The notes under the pieces are model-generated. The model was not told where the DNA came from. It saw only the letters and a program-made list of their open reading frames with translations, and did no database searches. Below are positions 23,023-30,507 of a stretch of 35,950 bases of DNA, piece after piece (the first letter of the stretch is position 1; each line of letters opens with the position of its first letter). The translations under genes and the position numbers were made by a program. Source of the DNA: an uncultured Phycisphaerales bacterium (GTDB taxonomy: Bacteria; Planctomycetota; Phycisphaerae; Tepidisphaerales; Tepidisphaeraceae). The stretch is from contig CAIQIQ010000025.1 in the NCBI GenBank assembly GCA_903871935.1, positions 1 through 35,950 on the forward strand, written 5' to 3'.

Positions 23023-24690
23023 ATGGATGAACAGGACTTGCTCAAAGCGTATGCGGAGAGAGCCGACGAGGGGGCGTTTTGCGAGTTGGTGCGCCGGCAT
23101 GGGGATTGGGTCTATTCGGCCGCCCGAAGGCAGTTGGGGGATGTGCACCTGGCGGAGGATGTGACGCAGGCGGTGTTCCTGATGCTTGCCCGCAAGGCCA
23201 GATCGCTGGTGGGGTATGGCTATTCTGGCGGGTGGCTGCTCCACGCAGCGCGATACTGTGCGAAAGAGGCGAAGCGGGATCGGGCACGGGTGGCGAGGCG
23301 GGAGAAAGAGGCGGCGAGTATGCGCAAAGAAGCTGTGGAAGAGGCGGGGTGGGAAGAGATTGCTCCGGAGCTGGATGCGGCGGTGGGGAAGCTGGGGAAG
23401 GCGGATCGGGAGGCGGTGCTTTTGAGATTCTATGAGGAGCGGCCGCTGGTTGAGGTGGGGAGGGCGCTGGGGATCAGCGAAGAGGCGGCGAGGAAGCGGG
23501 TGGATCGGGCGGTGGAGAAGCTGCGGGGGCTATTAGCGAAGAAGGGGATAACCGGGACAACGGCGGGGCTGTCGGCGGTGTTGGTGGGGAATGTGGTTGA
23601 GCGGATGCCGGAGGGGCTGGCGGAGGGGATCATGAAGGCGATTGGTGGTGGCAATCCCGTGGCGAGTGGGATTGCGAAGGGAGCGATGAAGATGATGGTA
23701 TTTGCAAAGGCGAAGGTGGCGGCGATGATCGTAGTCGGGATACTGGCCGCGGGTACTGGAGTCGCGATAGCCGTCACGGCGACGGCAGAGCACGGACCGG
23801 CAACACGGGGAGTGGCTGCAGGCGCCGGGGCGAGCGCAAGCGCCAATGTTGGACAAGCAGACGCGAGCCGGGATGAGATCATCCGGATACTCAGAAGCGC
23901 GCGAGGGGTGGCGGATCAGGTCGAGAGTGGCCGAGGGCTGGCCGAGGTGGTTGAGACAACAGATGGCAAGACAACCACTCGGAAACTTGCGTTTTGGTTC
24001 CGGGGATCGGCCTCGCATGTGGATATTCAGGAAAGTGCAGATGGCGCTGTCTCCGCCTGGAAGTGGTTCGATGACGGGACAAGGTCGGTTGCCCTTAACC
24101 CTGTCGGCGACATCGTGATAGCGCGCTCTGGATCGCTCTCTGGATACCGGGACTGTGGTTCCGATTTCCACCCGACAGCGATGGCAGCACTCCAATCCGG
24201 AGGCCCAATGAGCTTCGATGGGGTGATTGACAATGTCTTGAGCGCTAAGTCAGACGCGCGGATGACAACGACGGATGATGGCCGGATCAGGATTGCGACC
24301 TCGTTCAAATATCCTGAGGGCGAGAGTAAGTCCTCCAAGCTGAGCGTAGAGATTGACCCCAAGCAGGACATGCATGTCGTGCTTTACGACTCAGAGCAGT
24401 TGAATGAGCCATGGCCAGGGGTGGTCCACCGCCTCCGGATGGACGTGACGTGGGCGCAGAAGGATGGTGTCTGGTATGTTGCCGAAGCGCACCGGACCCG
24501 CGCCGGCAACATGGGGCCTGCCGAGGGCCGCGTACGTCCGACCCAAACCGCGGATCTGAAAGTTCGGATTACGGATTACGAGCCAAAGGTGCCAGTTGCG
24601 GACGTGACGTTTGCGATCGAAGGGCTGGGAGCGGTAGCGGGCACCCCGGTGTATGACCAAACAAAGCGAACGAGATATCGGTACCGGTAG
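23023..24690 (+). CDS. ECF sigma factor fused to a transmembrane and extracytoplasmic domain
   Basis: An RNA polymerase sigma factor of the extracytoplasmic-function group. Region sigma2 covers about 15-65 (DEGAFCELVRRHGDWVYSAA, LAEDVTQAVFLMLARKA) and region sigma4 about 112-175 (LGKADREAVLLRFYEERPL, LGISEEAARKRVDRAVEKLR). Residues about 232-254 form one hydrophobic membrane segment (VAAMIVVGILAAGTGVAIAV), followed by an Ala/Gly/Ser-rich linker and a roughly 290-residue C-terminal domain predicted to lie outside the cytoplasm, rich in beta strands. Such fused ECFs are typical of Planctomycetota and need no separate anti-sigma factor. ATG 23023 is chosen because AGGATGG precedes it by 8 bases and MDEQDLL is the usual start; ATG 23011 is possible. 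The GNAT gene follows after 56 bases. Confidence 0.88.
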   Translation: MDEQDLLKAYAERADEGAFCELVRRHGDWVYSAARRQLGDVHLAEDVTQAVFLMLARKARSLVGYGYSGGWLLHAARYCAKEAKRDRARVARREKEAASMRKEAVEEAGWEEIAPELDAAVGKLGKADREAVLLRFYEERPLVEVGRALGISEEAARKRVDRAVEKLRGLLAKKGITGTTAGLSAVLVGNVVERMPEGLAEGIMKAIGGGNPVASGIAKGAMKMMVFAKAKVAAMIVVGILAAGTGVAIAVTATAEHGPATRGVAAGAGASASANVGQADASRDEIIRILRSARGVADQVESGRGLAEVVETTDGKTTTRKLAFWFRGSASHVDIQESADGAVSAWKWFDDGTRSVALNPVGDIVIARSGSLSGYRDCGSDFHPTAMAALQSGGPMSFDGVIDNVLSAKSDARMTTTDDGRIRIATSFKYPEGESKSSKLSVEIDPKQDMHVVLYDSEQLNEPWPGVVHRLRMDVTWAQKDGVWYVAEAHRTRAGNMGPAEGRVRPTQTADLKVRITDYEPKVPVADVTFAIEGLGAVAGTPVYDQTKRTRYRYR

Positions 24691-24713
24691 TGATTATTGA
24701 TTATTCCGTAACG
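24687..24713 (+). repeat. 27-base dispersed repeat, copy 1
   Basis: This stretch matches 30474-30500 in 24 of 27 positions. It includes the stop codon of the sigma factor gene. The shared core is TGATTATTGAT. Both copies lie in intergenic positions on the plus strand. Confidence 0.6.
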
Positions 24714-24746
24714 AAGACGTTTGGGGATTTGCGGAAGGAGAAGATG

Positions 24747-25316
24747 ATGAAGATGGCGGCACGTCAGGTGCGAACGACGGCGGATGATCTGATTACGATC
24801 CGGTCGGCGTGTGCGGAGGACGCCGAGGCCTTGGTACGCATTGAGGCTGAACCTGCCGACGATGGGGATTGGTCCTTCTCTAAAGACCCGTCGACTCCTT
24901 GGGACCAGCGTCTGCACAAGAAACGCCACTGGATCTCCTGGCACGCGGAGCAGGCTGGCGGGTTGTTCCTGGTCGCGGAAATGGATGGCGAGATTGTCGG
25001 ATGGATATGCTGTAGCCAAGGACAGGACCGTTGGCATGCCCATCGGGGCACGTTGACGATCGTGTTTGTGGTGAAAGAGCGGCGGCACCGGGGCATAGGA
25101 TCGTCCCTGACCGGAGAGCTTCTGGGCTGGGCTGACGAAGGGGCGGTGCTTAAGAGCATCGGCCTGAAGGTGGTGTCGCTCAATGAGCCGGCCATTCGAC
25201 TCTACCGAAGATATGGCTTTACAGTCGAAGGGACGCTGCGGCGAAGCGTGAGATTGGACGAGGAACGCTATGCGGATGAGATTCTTATGAGCAGGCATTG
25301 TCCAGGGGAGGGATGA
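24747..25316 (+). CDS. GNAT-family N-acetyltransferase
   Basis: A 189-residue GCN5-related acetyltransferase, transferring acetyl from acetyl-CoA to an amine of unknown substrate. The acetyl-CoA pyrophosphate loop reads ERRHRGIGSSL (R/Q-x-x-G-x-G/A); the preceding beta-4 strand is TLTIVFVV and the later LKVVSLNEPAIRLYRRYGFTVEGTLRRSVRLDE is the typical motif B region with N-E-x-A-I-x-L-Y-x-x-x-G-F. The E-G-x-L/R-R-x-x-x-L ending recalls RimJ/RimL and acetyltransferases of small amines or antibiotics. AAGGAG (24735-24740) precedes ATG 24747 by 6 bases; ATG 24744 is equally in frame. It is likely co-transcribed with the upstream sigma factor gene. Confidence 0.85.
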   Translation: MKMAARQVRTTADDLITIRSACAEDAEALVRIEAEPADDGDWSFSKDPSTPWDQRLHKKRHWISWHAEQAGGLFLVAEMDGEIVGWICCSQGQDRWHAHRGTLTIVFVVKERRHRGIGSSLTGELLGWADEGAVLKSIGLKVVSLNEPAIRLYRRYGFTVEGTLRRSVRLDEERYADEILMSRHCPGEG

Positions 25317-25422
25317 AGCAAGACGTCTTGGGATTCGGATTGCGGAAGGAGAAGATGATCAAAGAGAAGGATGAAGGCCCCGGCGCGCCGGGGTAAACTG
25401 CAGGATGAAAGACGGAACATCA
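25317..25422. other. short spacer with duplicated ribosome-binding region and GC palindrome
   Basis: Positions 25340-25359 repeat exactly the 20 bases at 24729-24748 (Shine-Dalgarno and start codon of the GNAT gene), with related sequence before it. The copy leads into ATG 25354 and a frame of only 13 codons ending at 25395, so it is probably a vestige, not a gene. CCCCGGCGCGCCGGGG at 25378-25393 is a perfect 16-base palindrome and could act as a hairpin at the end of the GNAT transcript. Confidence 0.5.
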
Positions 25423-25770
25423 TCATCCATTGGCGGGCCGCTCAATGGCGAAGTAGGCGGCCGTGCTGTCATTGGCAAAGGCATCCAGAAACTGTGCGTG
25501 GTTCCTGATCGCAGCGATGGTCTCTTCGACGGTACAGTTTCCCAGCAGGAGGCCTATGACCTTGGGTGGTGGTCCCTGGACGAGTGCCCGTTGGCGGAAA
25601 TCATCATCCTTGCTGACGATGACAAAGCCATTCGCGGCCGCATGCCGCCATATCCGATCGTCATCTGCTCGCTGCATGTCGACGTCGCGTACATGCAGTG
25701 ATCCGGGGAACATGGCCGCAAGTGCGCGTGGCAGGCTCGGCGAGAGATTTTCATCAAAGAGAAGTTTCAC
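25423..25770 (-). CDS. DUF5615 PIN-like protein (putative toxin of a TA pair)
   Basis: This 115-residue protein begins MKLLFDENLSP, contains DVDMQRADDDRIW and ends its core with VIVSKDDDF, the arrangement of the DUF5615 PIN-like domain. The acidic residues D6, E7, the DDD near 36-40 and the SKDDDF segment are candidates for the metal-binding nuclease site. The start is GTG (25768-25770), which overlaps the TGA stop of the upstream DUF433 gene by GTGA, so translation is coupled. DUF433-DUF5615 pairs are proposed type II toxin-antitoxin modules; toxicity is not proven here. Confidence 0.8.
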   Translation of the reverse strand: MKLLFDENLSPSLPRALAAMFPGSLHVRDVDMQRADDDRIWRHAAANGFVIVSKDDDFRQRALVQGPPPKVIGLLLGNCTVEETIAAIRNHAQFLDAFANDSTAAYFAIERPANG

Positions 25771-25991
25771 AGCACGTGGGAAACCAGTTTGCGTTCGCGG
25801 TCGGCTGCGAAAGAAAGACAGGCGCTGATATCGGCGGCTTCCAGATCGGGGAAATCATGCAGTATCTGGTCGGGAGTCATGCCGCCAGCCAGGTAATCAA
25901 GCACATCGTAGACCGTGATCCGCAGACCGCGAATGCACGGCTTGCCGCCTCGCTTGCCCGGTTCAATGGTGATTCGGTCGGCGTAGTTCAT
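25767..25991 (-). CDS. DUF433 protein (putative antitoxin)
   Basis: A 74-residue protein matching DUF433: RITIEPGKRGGKPCIRGLRITVYDVLDYLAGGMT, then PDQILHDFPDLEAADISACL. The family has a helix-turn-helix core. It is usually encoded just before a DUF5615 PIN-like protein, as here, with a 4-base overlap between its stop and the next start. ATG 25991 is the natural start; the frame is open further upstream but that region does not resemble the family. It may bind its own promoter as antitoxins commonly do. Confidence 0.82.
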   Translation of the reverse strand: MNYADRITIEPGKRGGKPCIRGLRITVYDVLDYLAGGMTPDQILHDFPDLEAADISACLSFAADRERKLVSHVL

Positions 25992-26122
25992 TCTCTGCAC
26001 ATTGTAGCACGGCCGGAGTGTCCAAGGTAGTCGATCCGCCGAGATCCGCCGAGGTCCATCGCATGGGGCGTCGCCATCTCTTGTGCGGTCATTCATTCTG
26101 GATTCTGGATTGAGGGGCGCAG

Positions 26123-26818
26123 TCAGGTTGAGGGGATGCCGTCGCAGTTGCTGTCAGCGCAGCGCACAGCCTTGATGAAGGCGGTGACACGCCCGGGGGA
26201 TTTGCGGCCCTTTACTTCCTCGACGCCACTGGAGACGTCGACGGCCCAGGGGCGGAGCATCTCGACGACGCCGCCGACGGTGGAGGGACGCAGGCCTCCG
26301 GCGAGGATCACGGGGGGAAGGGTGTCGAAGCCGCCGTCGTTCTGAAGCTCGCGGATCTGGTTCCAGTCGTTTTCGATACCGGTGCCACCTTTGGCGGAGG
26401 CCCAGCCGGTTTCGAGGACGATTGCTTTCAGGTTGGGCAGGCCGGCGGCGACGGCTTCGCGCCAGGGGGCGAGTGTCTCATCGAGCTTGCCGGGTAGAAC
26501 GTGGACGGCTTTGATGATGTGGAAGGCGCCCAGTTGCTTGACGTCCGCGGCGGATTCGCGGCCGTGCAGTTGGAGCCATTGGAGGTTCAGACGCTTAGCA
26601 ACAGAAGCGATGTTGGCGGAAGGTGTATCGAGGAATAGGCCCACGGGAGTGACGAAGGGGGGAATGGCCGCGATGATCTCCTCGGCGGTGGCGATGCTGA
26701 CGCCTCGGGCCGCGGGTTTATGGAAGATCAGGCCGATGGCGTCGGCGCCGGCGTTGGATGCCAGAAGCGCATCGTCAACGCATGTAATGCCACAGATCTT
26801 AACTCTCGTTCGCTGCAT
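26123..26818 (-). CDS. trpF: phosphoribosylanthranilate isomerase
   Basis: TrpF converts N-(5'-phosphoribosyl)anthranilate to CdRP, the third step of tryptophan biosynthesis. The 231-residue protein starts MQRTRVKICGIT, with the catalytic-type cysteine C9 in KICGIT; GADAIGLIF, LQLHG, ILAGGL and VDVSSGVE follow, with the catalytic aspartate in VDVSSGVE and the phosphate-binding loop near GGLRP. Length is normal. No other trp gene is adjacent, so the pathway genes are dispersed. The frame is open upstream of ATG 26818 but without family resemblance, so that ATG is chosen; no obvious Shine-Dalgarno is present. Confidence 0.93.
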   Translation of the reverse strand: MQRTRVKICGITCVDDALLASNAGADAIGLIFHKPAARGVSIATAEEIIAAIPPFVTPVGLFLDTPSANIASVAKRLNLQWLQLHGRESAADVKQLGAFHIIKAVHVLPGKLDETLAPWREAVAAGLPNLKAIVLETGWASAKGGTGIENDWNQIRELQNDGGFDTLPPVILAGGLRPSTVGGVVEMLRPWAVDVSSGVEEVKGRKSPGRVTAFIKAVRCADSNCDGIPST

Positions 26819-27102
26819 AGGATACGGGAAGTTTAGCGGGCATGGGGCAGAGGTCCAGCCATGTCCGCTTACATTGCCGGCCGAAAGGTAAGCCATCGCG
26901 CAAGGGCAGATCACTTGTCTCCGGATGCTGGCGAGGCGCAGGGCACTTCTGGCGGCCGGGAGCGTTTCTCCTGCCCCTTCAGGGCAGATCCATTGCGCAA
27001 GACAACCCAGGGCGGCGCGGAATACGCTTGCCCTGGGCTGTAGTGTGCTGTCCCGTTGGGACAGATTCTCCGCCCAAAGCGTCCTGCAGCCGGGGAGGCG
27101 GG
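26819..27102. other. spacer of hairpins bounded by a near-direct repeat
   Basis: The 284 bases between trpF and the hydrolase gene contain short stem-loops (TGCCCCTTCAGGGCA; GCCCTGGG with its complement CCCAGGGC; TGTCCCGTTGGGACA) spaced along 26970-27065. Such hairpin-rich phrases occur as interspersed elements in this phylum. At the left edge 26911-26933 repeats, with two changes, the 23 bases at 27103-27125, the very end of the hydrolase gene. Confidence 0.5.
26911..26933. repeat. near-direct repeat of the 3' end of the hydrolase gene
   Basis: 21 of 23 bases match 27103-27125, which encodes the hydrolase C-terminus and stop codon. The two copies flank the hairpin-rich spacer, suggesting a partial duplication with an insertion between the copies. 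Confidence 0.55.
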
Positions 27103-28065
27103 TCACTTGTCGCCGGATTCTGGCGGCGCCGTGGTGGTGGTGGGATGGGGCAGCGTGTTGATCAGGTTGGTCAGGGCGCCAGAGATCTGATGGGCGCCGA
27201 TAAGAAATACATCGTTATGTTCGGCTCCGGGGATGGGGAACTGCCGGACGGAGGAGGAACCCGTAGCGGCGTCGCGGAGGCGAAGGGACATCGCGTAGGG
27301 GATCATCGGGTCCTCCTGGCCATGGGCGATGATGATCGGGCAGTGGATGTCGGGGATCTTGGTGATGTTGGTGAAATGGTGGCGAAGCAGCAAGCCGGTG
27401 GGGAGCAGCGGCATCCAAAGCCGGGCCATCTCGTCCATGCTGGTGAAGGCGGAAATGAGCATCAGTCCTTGAGGAGAGGGGGCGGATGGGTGCTTGTGGG
27501 CAAGATCGATGGCGACAGCGCCACCGATTGACCAGCCGACGATGATGATCTGATGGGGGTCTACTTCCGGGCGCTTTATGGCGTAATCCCACAAGGCCTC
27601 CGCTGCCGCGTAGCAGTTGGCTTCGGAGGGTTTGCCAGTGCTGGGATGATAGCCGGGGTAATCGATGGAGAGGACGTTGGCGCCGCAATTGCGCAAGAGA
27701 TCGAGTTCGGTAGCGGATCCGGCGAGGGATGAACCGTTGCCGTAGAAGTAGATGATGGTTGGGCGGCGTTGGGCGGAGCTTGTCGTAGCGCGGGCGGGAA
27801 GAAAGAGGCCGGATACCTGTATGCCGTCGGCCAAATCCAGTCGAAAGGATTCGCTGTTTGCGGGCACTCTCGCGATGCCAGCAGGAACGGACATGTACGC
27901 GCCGGGGAAGATGAGATGTTCTTGAGACATGGCGACCAGCAGTGAAAAGACGATGTAAACGATGATCACGATGCGCAAGAGGCGCATGGCCCATCGGCGC
28001 AGGCGGTTGGGCCTGGGCGAGGTGGCGATGTTATCGGTGGAAGGGCGTGACACGGATGGTTCCAT
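27103..28065 (-). CDS. membrane-anchored alpha/beta hydrolase
   Basis: A 320-residue serine hydrolase. A basic N-terminus is followed by one hydrophobic helix (LLRIVIIVYIVFSLLVAM, about 29-46), an anchor or uncleaved signal. The alpha/beta-hydrolase core has YFYGNGSSL (106-114, oxyanion region), GWSIGG with nucleophile S179, D252 in GQEDPMIP and H283 in GAEHNDVF, a complete catalytic triad. The N-terminus overlaps the 3' end of comEC by 35 bases, so translation may be coupled. It resembles ABHD/BEM46-like proteins of unknown substrate. ATG 28065 lacks a strong Shine-Dalgarno; an internal ATG (27987) would cut before the membrane helix. Confidence 0.85.
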   Translation of the reverse strand: MEPSVSRPSTDNIATSPRPNRLRRWAMRLLRIVIIVYIVFSLLVAMSQEHLIFPGAYMSVPAGIARVPANSESFRLDLADGIQVSGLFLPARATTSSAQRRPTIIYFYGNGSSLAGSATELDLLRNCGANVLSIDYPGYHPSTGKPSEANCYAAAEALWDYAIKRPEVDPHQIIIVGWSIGGAVAIDLAHKHPSAPSPQGLMLISAFTSMDEMARLWMPLLPTGLLLRHHFTNITKIPDIHCPIIIAHGQEDPMIPYAMSLRLRDAATGSSSVRQFPIPGAEHNDVFLIGAHQISGALTNLINTLPHPTTTTAPPESGDK

Positions 28066-30439
28066 TGCGAGTAATGATGATTGTAAGCGCGCCGGTCTTG
28101 CCGGTCCGCAACACTGGTTCGGGCCAACTCTGGGTGATCTGGTCGAACCGTCGCTGCTTGTGCGAAAGGCGAGGTGAACTGGAGCAGATGATCCACTGCG
28201 GGTTCACCCGGGCGATGAGGTCGGCGGTGGGCTGTTCAGAGGAGCCGTGGTGGGGGGCAATGAGGATGTCGGATTGCAGGGACTGGCCGGTGGCAAGAAG
28301 GGAACGGATGCCGCTTTCTTGGATGTCGCCGGTGAAAAGCATGGTTCGCCCACCAAAGCGGAAACGGAATACGGCGGAGGCATCGTTGCCGCGGAGGGTG
28401 GTGGCGGGCTGGGGTGCGAGGATATCGACGTCGCTGCTGATGGACTGGCCGGCATGCAGTTGGTTGAGGACTTGCGGGGAGAAACGCGACTCGACTTCGG
28501 GCAAAGCGCTGACGTGGTCCGTGTCGTTGTGGGTGATGAAGACCTGATCGAGGTGGGTGAGGCCGCGGGAGAGAAGGAAGGGGGCGATGGTCTGTTGGTA
28601 CAGGGTGGGGCGCATAATCGCGCCGCAATCCACCATGATGGTGCGGCCAGCGGGGAACTCAACGATGGTGCAGCTTCCATTGCCAACGCTGAGGATGGTG
28701 GCGCGAAGTTCATCGCGATTTGACGTACGGGCGAATTGGGCGAGAAGAGGTGTGACCAGGACCAGGAGCACGGCGAAAAGTGGGAGCCAGCGTGTGTGCC
28801 GCCATGTGCGCAGCCGCGGCAGAACTGGTGCGAGCAAGAGGATGGCGCAGCAGAGCAGAACCCATGGCATCAGAGGTGGGATGGGGAACTCTGATCCGGG
28901 CATATGCGCCAGCGCGGCCACGGCAGCGCGCAGGGCGTGACTCGCGGCCGCGGCCGCGGGGGCAAATAGCGCGGATGCGGAGGGGATCAGCAAGGAGAGG
29001 GTAATCTTGGCAAGTCCGGCGAACAGGGCGAAGGTGACGAGTGGGGCGAGGAGAATGCTGCCGGGAATGGCCCAGGGGTTGATCTGCTGGAAGTGCCAGG
29101 CGATCAGCGGCATCGAAATGGCGTAGGCCACGAGGCCCGCGGAAAGGGCGGTGATCGAGCCGGAGATCAACCAATGGCGCACAGCGGCGAGTCCGGTCGG
29201 TGGGCGGATGATGCGAGCCATGCGGTCATGCTCGTGCTCGAAGCTCCAGAACCAGGTGGCGACGGGGCGGGAGAAGAGCATCAGGCCGGCGACGGTGCCG
29301 AAACTGAGTTGGAAGCCGGGGTTGAACAGATCGAGCGGCTTCCAGGCGAGCATTACCAGAACAGCGACGAAGAGGCACTGCAGGGGATCGGTGTTGCGGC
29401 GCAGGATCAGCGATGCGCCGACGGCCATGCAGAGGAATACGCTGCGCCAGATGGGTGGCGAAGGGCGGGTGAGCAGGCCATAGAAGAGCGCGAAACTGAT
29501 TGCGATCAGGACGGCCGTTTGCGGATGGCGCCTGGTCAGGCGGCAGAGCAGCAGGACCAGGCCGCTCAGGGCGGCGATATGCATGCCGCTGATACTAAGG
29601 TGGTGCGCTGTTCCGCTGGCGCGGAAGTCGGCCCAGGTTTCTTCGAGTAGATCGCTGTTGTCGCCGAGAAGGAGAGTGCGGAGCAGTGCGGCATCCAACT
29701 GGTGCTCGGCATCGAAGCCACGGGTCAGAGCATTGCGGATGGCGATGCGGATGGGCCAGAGCCAGTTGGCGCTAGGTGTGCCAATCGGCTTGGCGAGGCC
29801 TTGGCCGGTGACATTCAGACGCAGGGCGATGTTGTCGCGGGCGAAATGCTCCTGCCAGTTGTACTGTCCGGGATTGTCGGGTCCGGCAATGCGGGAGAGC
29901 ATGCCGATGGTTTCGAGGGTCTGGCCGGGCGAGAGGTCGGCAATGGCCGGTTGGATGTGAAGCAGGAGCCGGCCGCTGTGGGGCTGCCACTGGTCCGAGT
30001 AGTGCAGGGCGAGCAGGTCGGCGGTGCAGGACATGGAGGCGGGGCGCTGCTGGTCAGGAGCGTGGAAGGTGGGCAGATCGGCGATGCGGATGCGGGCGCG
30101 GACGAGGGTGGGATCCTCGCTGACGAGTGTTACGGCGGAATCGAGCGGAACGTACCAGCGCTGGAACTGGGCCAGAGCGACGCCGGTGAAGGCGATGGCA
30201 GTGCATAGGACGATGCGGGCCATGGTTCGAAGCGTCAGCAGAAGCAGGGAGAGCAGTGCCAAGACGATGGCGATGCTGGCATAGCCACTGGCCCAGATGG
30301 GGAGGAGTCGAAAGGCGAGAATGCCGGTGGCCAGACAAGCGGCGATCCAGATGGCAGGGCGGTGTGGCCGCACGGTGGGAGTTGGCGCAGCAGAGGCTGC
30401 GACCTGGGCGATCTGGATGGTGGCAGTTGCGGTGCCCAC
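28031..30439 (-). CDS. comEC: ComEC/Rec2 DNA-uptake channel protein
   Basis: ComEC forms the inner-membrane channel through which single-stranded DNA enters during natural transformation. The 802-residue protein has membrane helices near the N-terminus, a DUF4131/OB-like soluble part (about 90-220), the competence domain with many helices (GTAHHLSISGMHIAALSGL, then RPSPPIWRSVFLC and NPGFQLSFGTVAGL), and a C-terminal metallo-beta-lactamase-like domain with VFITHNDTDHVSAL and APHHGSS, likely the nuclease for the non-transported strand. Length is typical. The start is GTG 30439; no ATG or clear Shine-Dalgarno is upstream. Other competence genes are not in the window. It precedes the hydrolase gene with a 35-base overlap. 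Confidence 0.92.
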   Translation of the reverse strand: MGTATATIQIAQVAASAAPTPTVRPHRPAIWIAACLATGILAFRLLPIWASGYASIAIVLALLSLLLLTLRTMARIVLCTAIAFTGVALAQFQRWYVPLDSAVTLVSEDPTLVRARIRIADLPTFHAPDQQRPASMSCTADLLALHYSDQWQPHSGRLLLHIQPAIADLSPGQTLETIGMLSRIAGPDNPGQYNWQEHFARDNIALRLNVTGQGLAKPIGTPSANWLWPIRIAIRNALTRGFDAEHQLDAALLRTLLLGDNSDLLEETWADFRASGTAHHLSISGMHIAALSGLVLLLCRLTRRHPQTAVLIAISFALFYGLLTRPSPPIWRSVFLCMAVGASLILRRNTDPLQCLFVAVLVMLAWKPLDLFNPGFQLSFGTVAGLMLFSRPVATWFWSFEHEHDRMARIIRPPTGLAAVRHWLISGSITALSAGLVAYAISMPLIAWHFQQINPWAIPGSILLAPLVTFALFAGLAKITLSLLIPSASALFAPAAAAASHALRAAVAALAHMPGSEFPIPPLMPWVLLCCAILLLAPVLPRLRTWRHTRWLPLFAVLLVLVTPLLAQFARTSNRDELRATILSVGNGSCTIVEFPAGRTIMVDCGAIMRPTLYQQTIAPFLLSRGLTHLDQVFITHNDTDHVSALPEVESRFSPQVLNQLHAGQSISSDVDILAPQPATTLRGNDASAVFRFRFGGRTMLFTGDIQESGIRSLLATGQSLQSDILIAPHHGSSEQPTADLIARVNPQWIICSSSPRLSHKQRRFDQITQSWPEPVLRTGKTGALTIIITRNGTIRVTPFHR

Positions 30440-30473
30440 GAGATGACAGGATAACGGCAGAGGGGCGCAAGGC

Positions 30474-30500
30474 GTAGTGATTATTGATCATTCTGTACCG
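30474..30500 (+). repeat. 27-base dispersed repeat, copy 2
   Basis: This copy matches 24687-24713 in 24 of 27 positions. It lies in the 68-base gap between ygiQ and comEC. Confidence 0.6.
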
Positions 30501-30507
30501 GGAGCAA

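Noticed and set aside
25354..25395. 13-codon frame with a good Shine-Dalgarno
   Set aside because: The start region is a copy of the GNAT gene's and the frame ends at once in a palindrome; listed as a vestige, not a gene.
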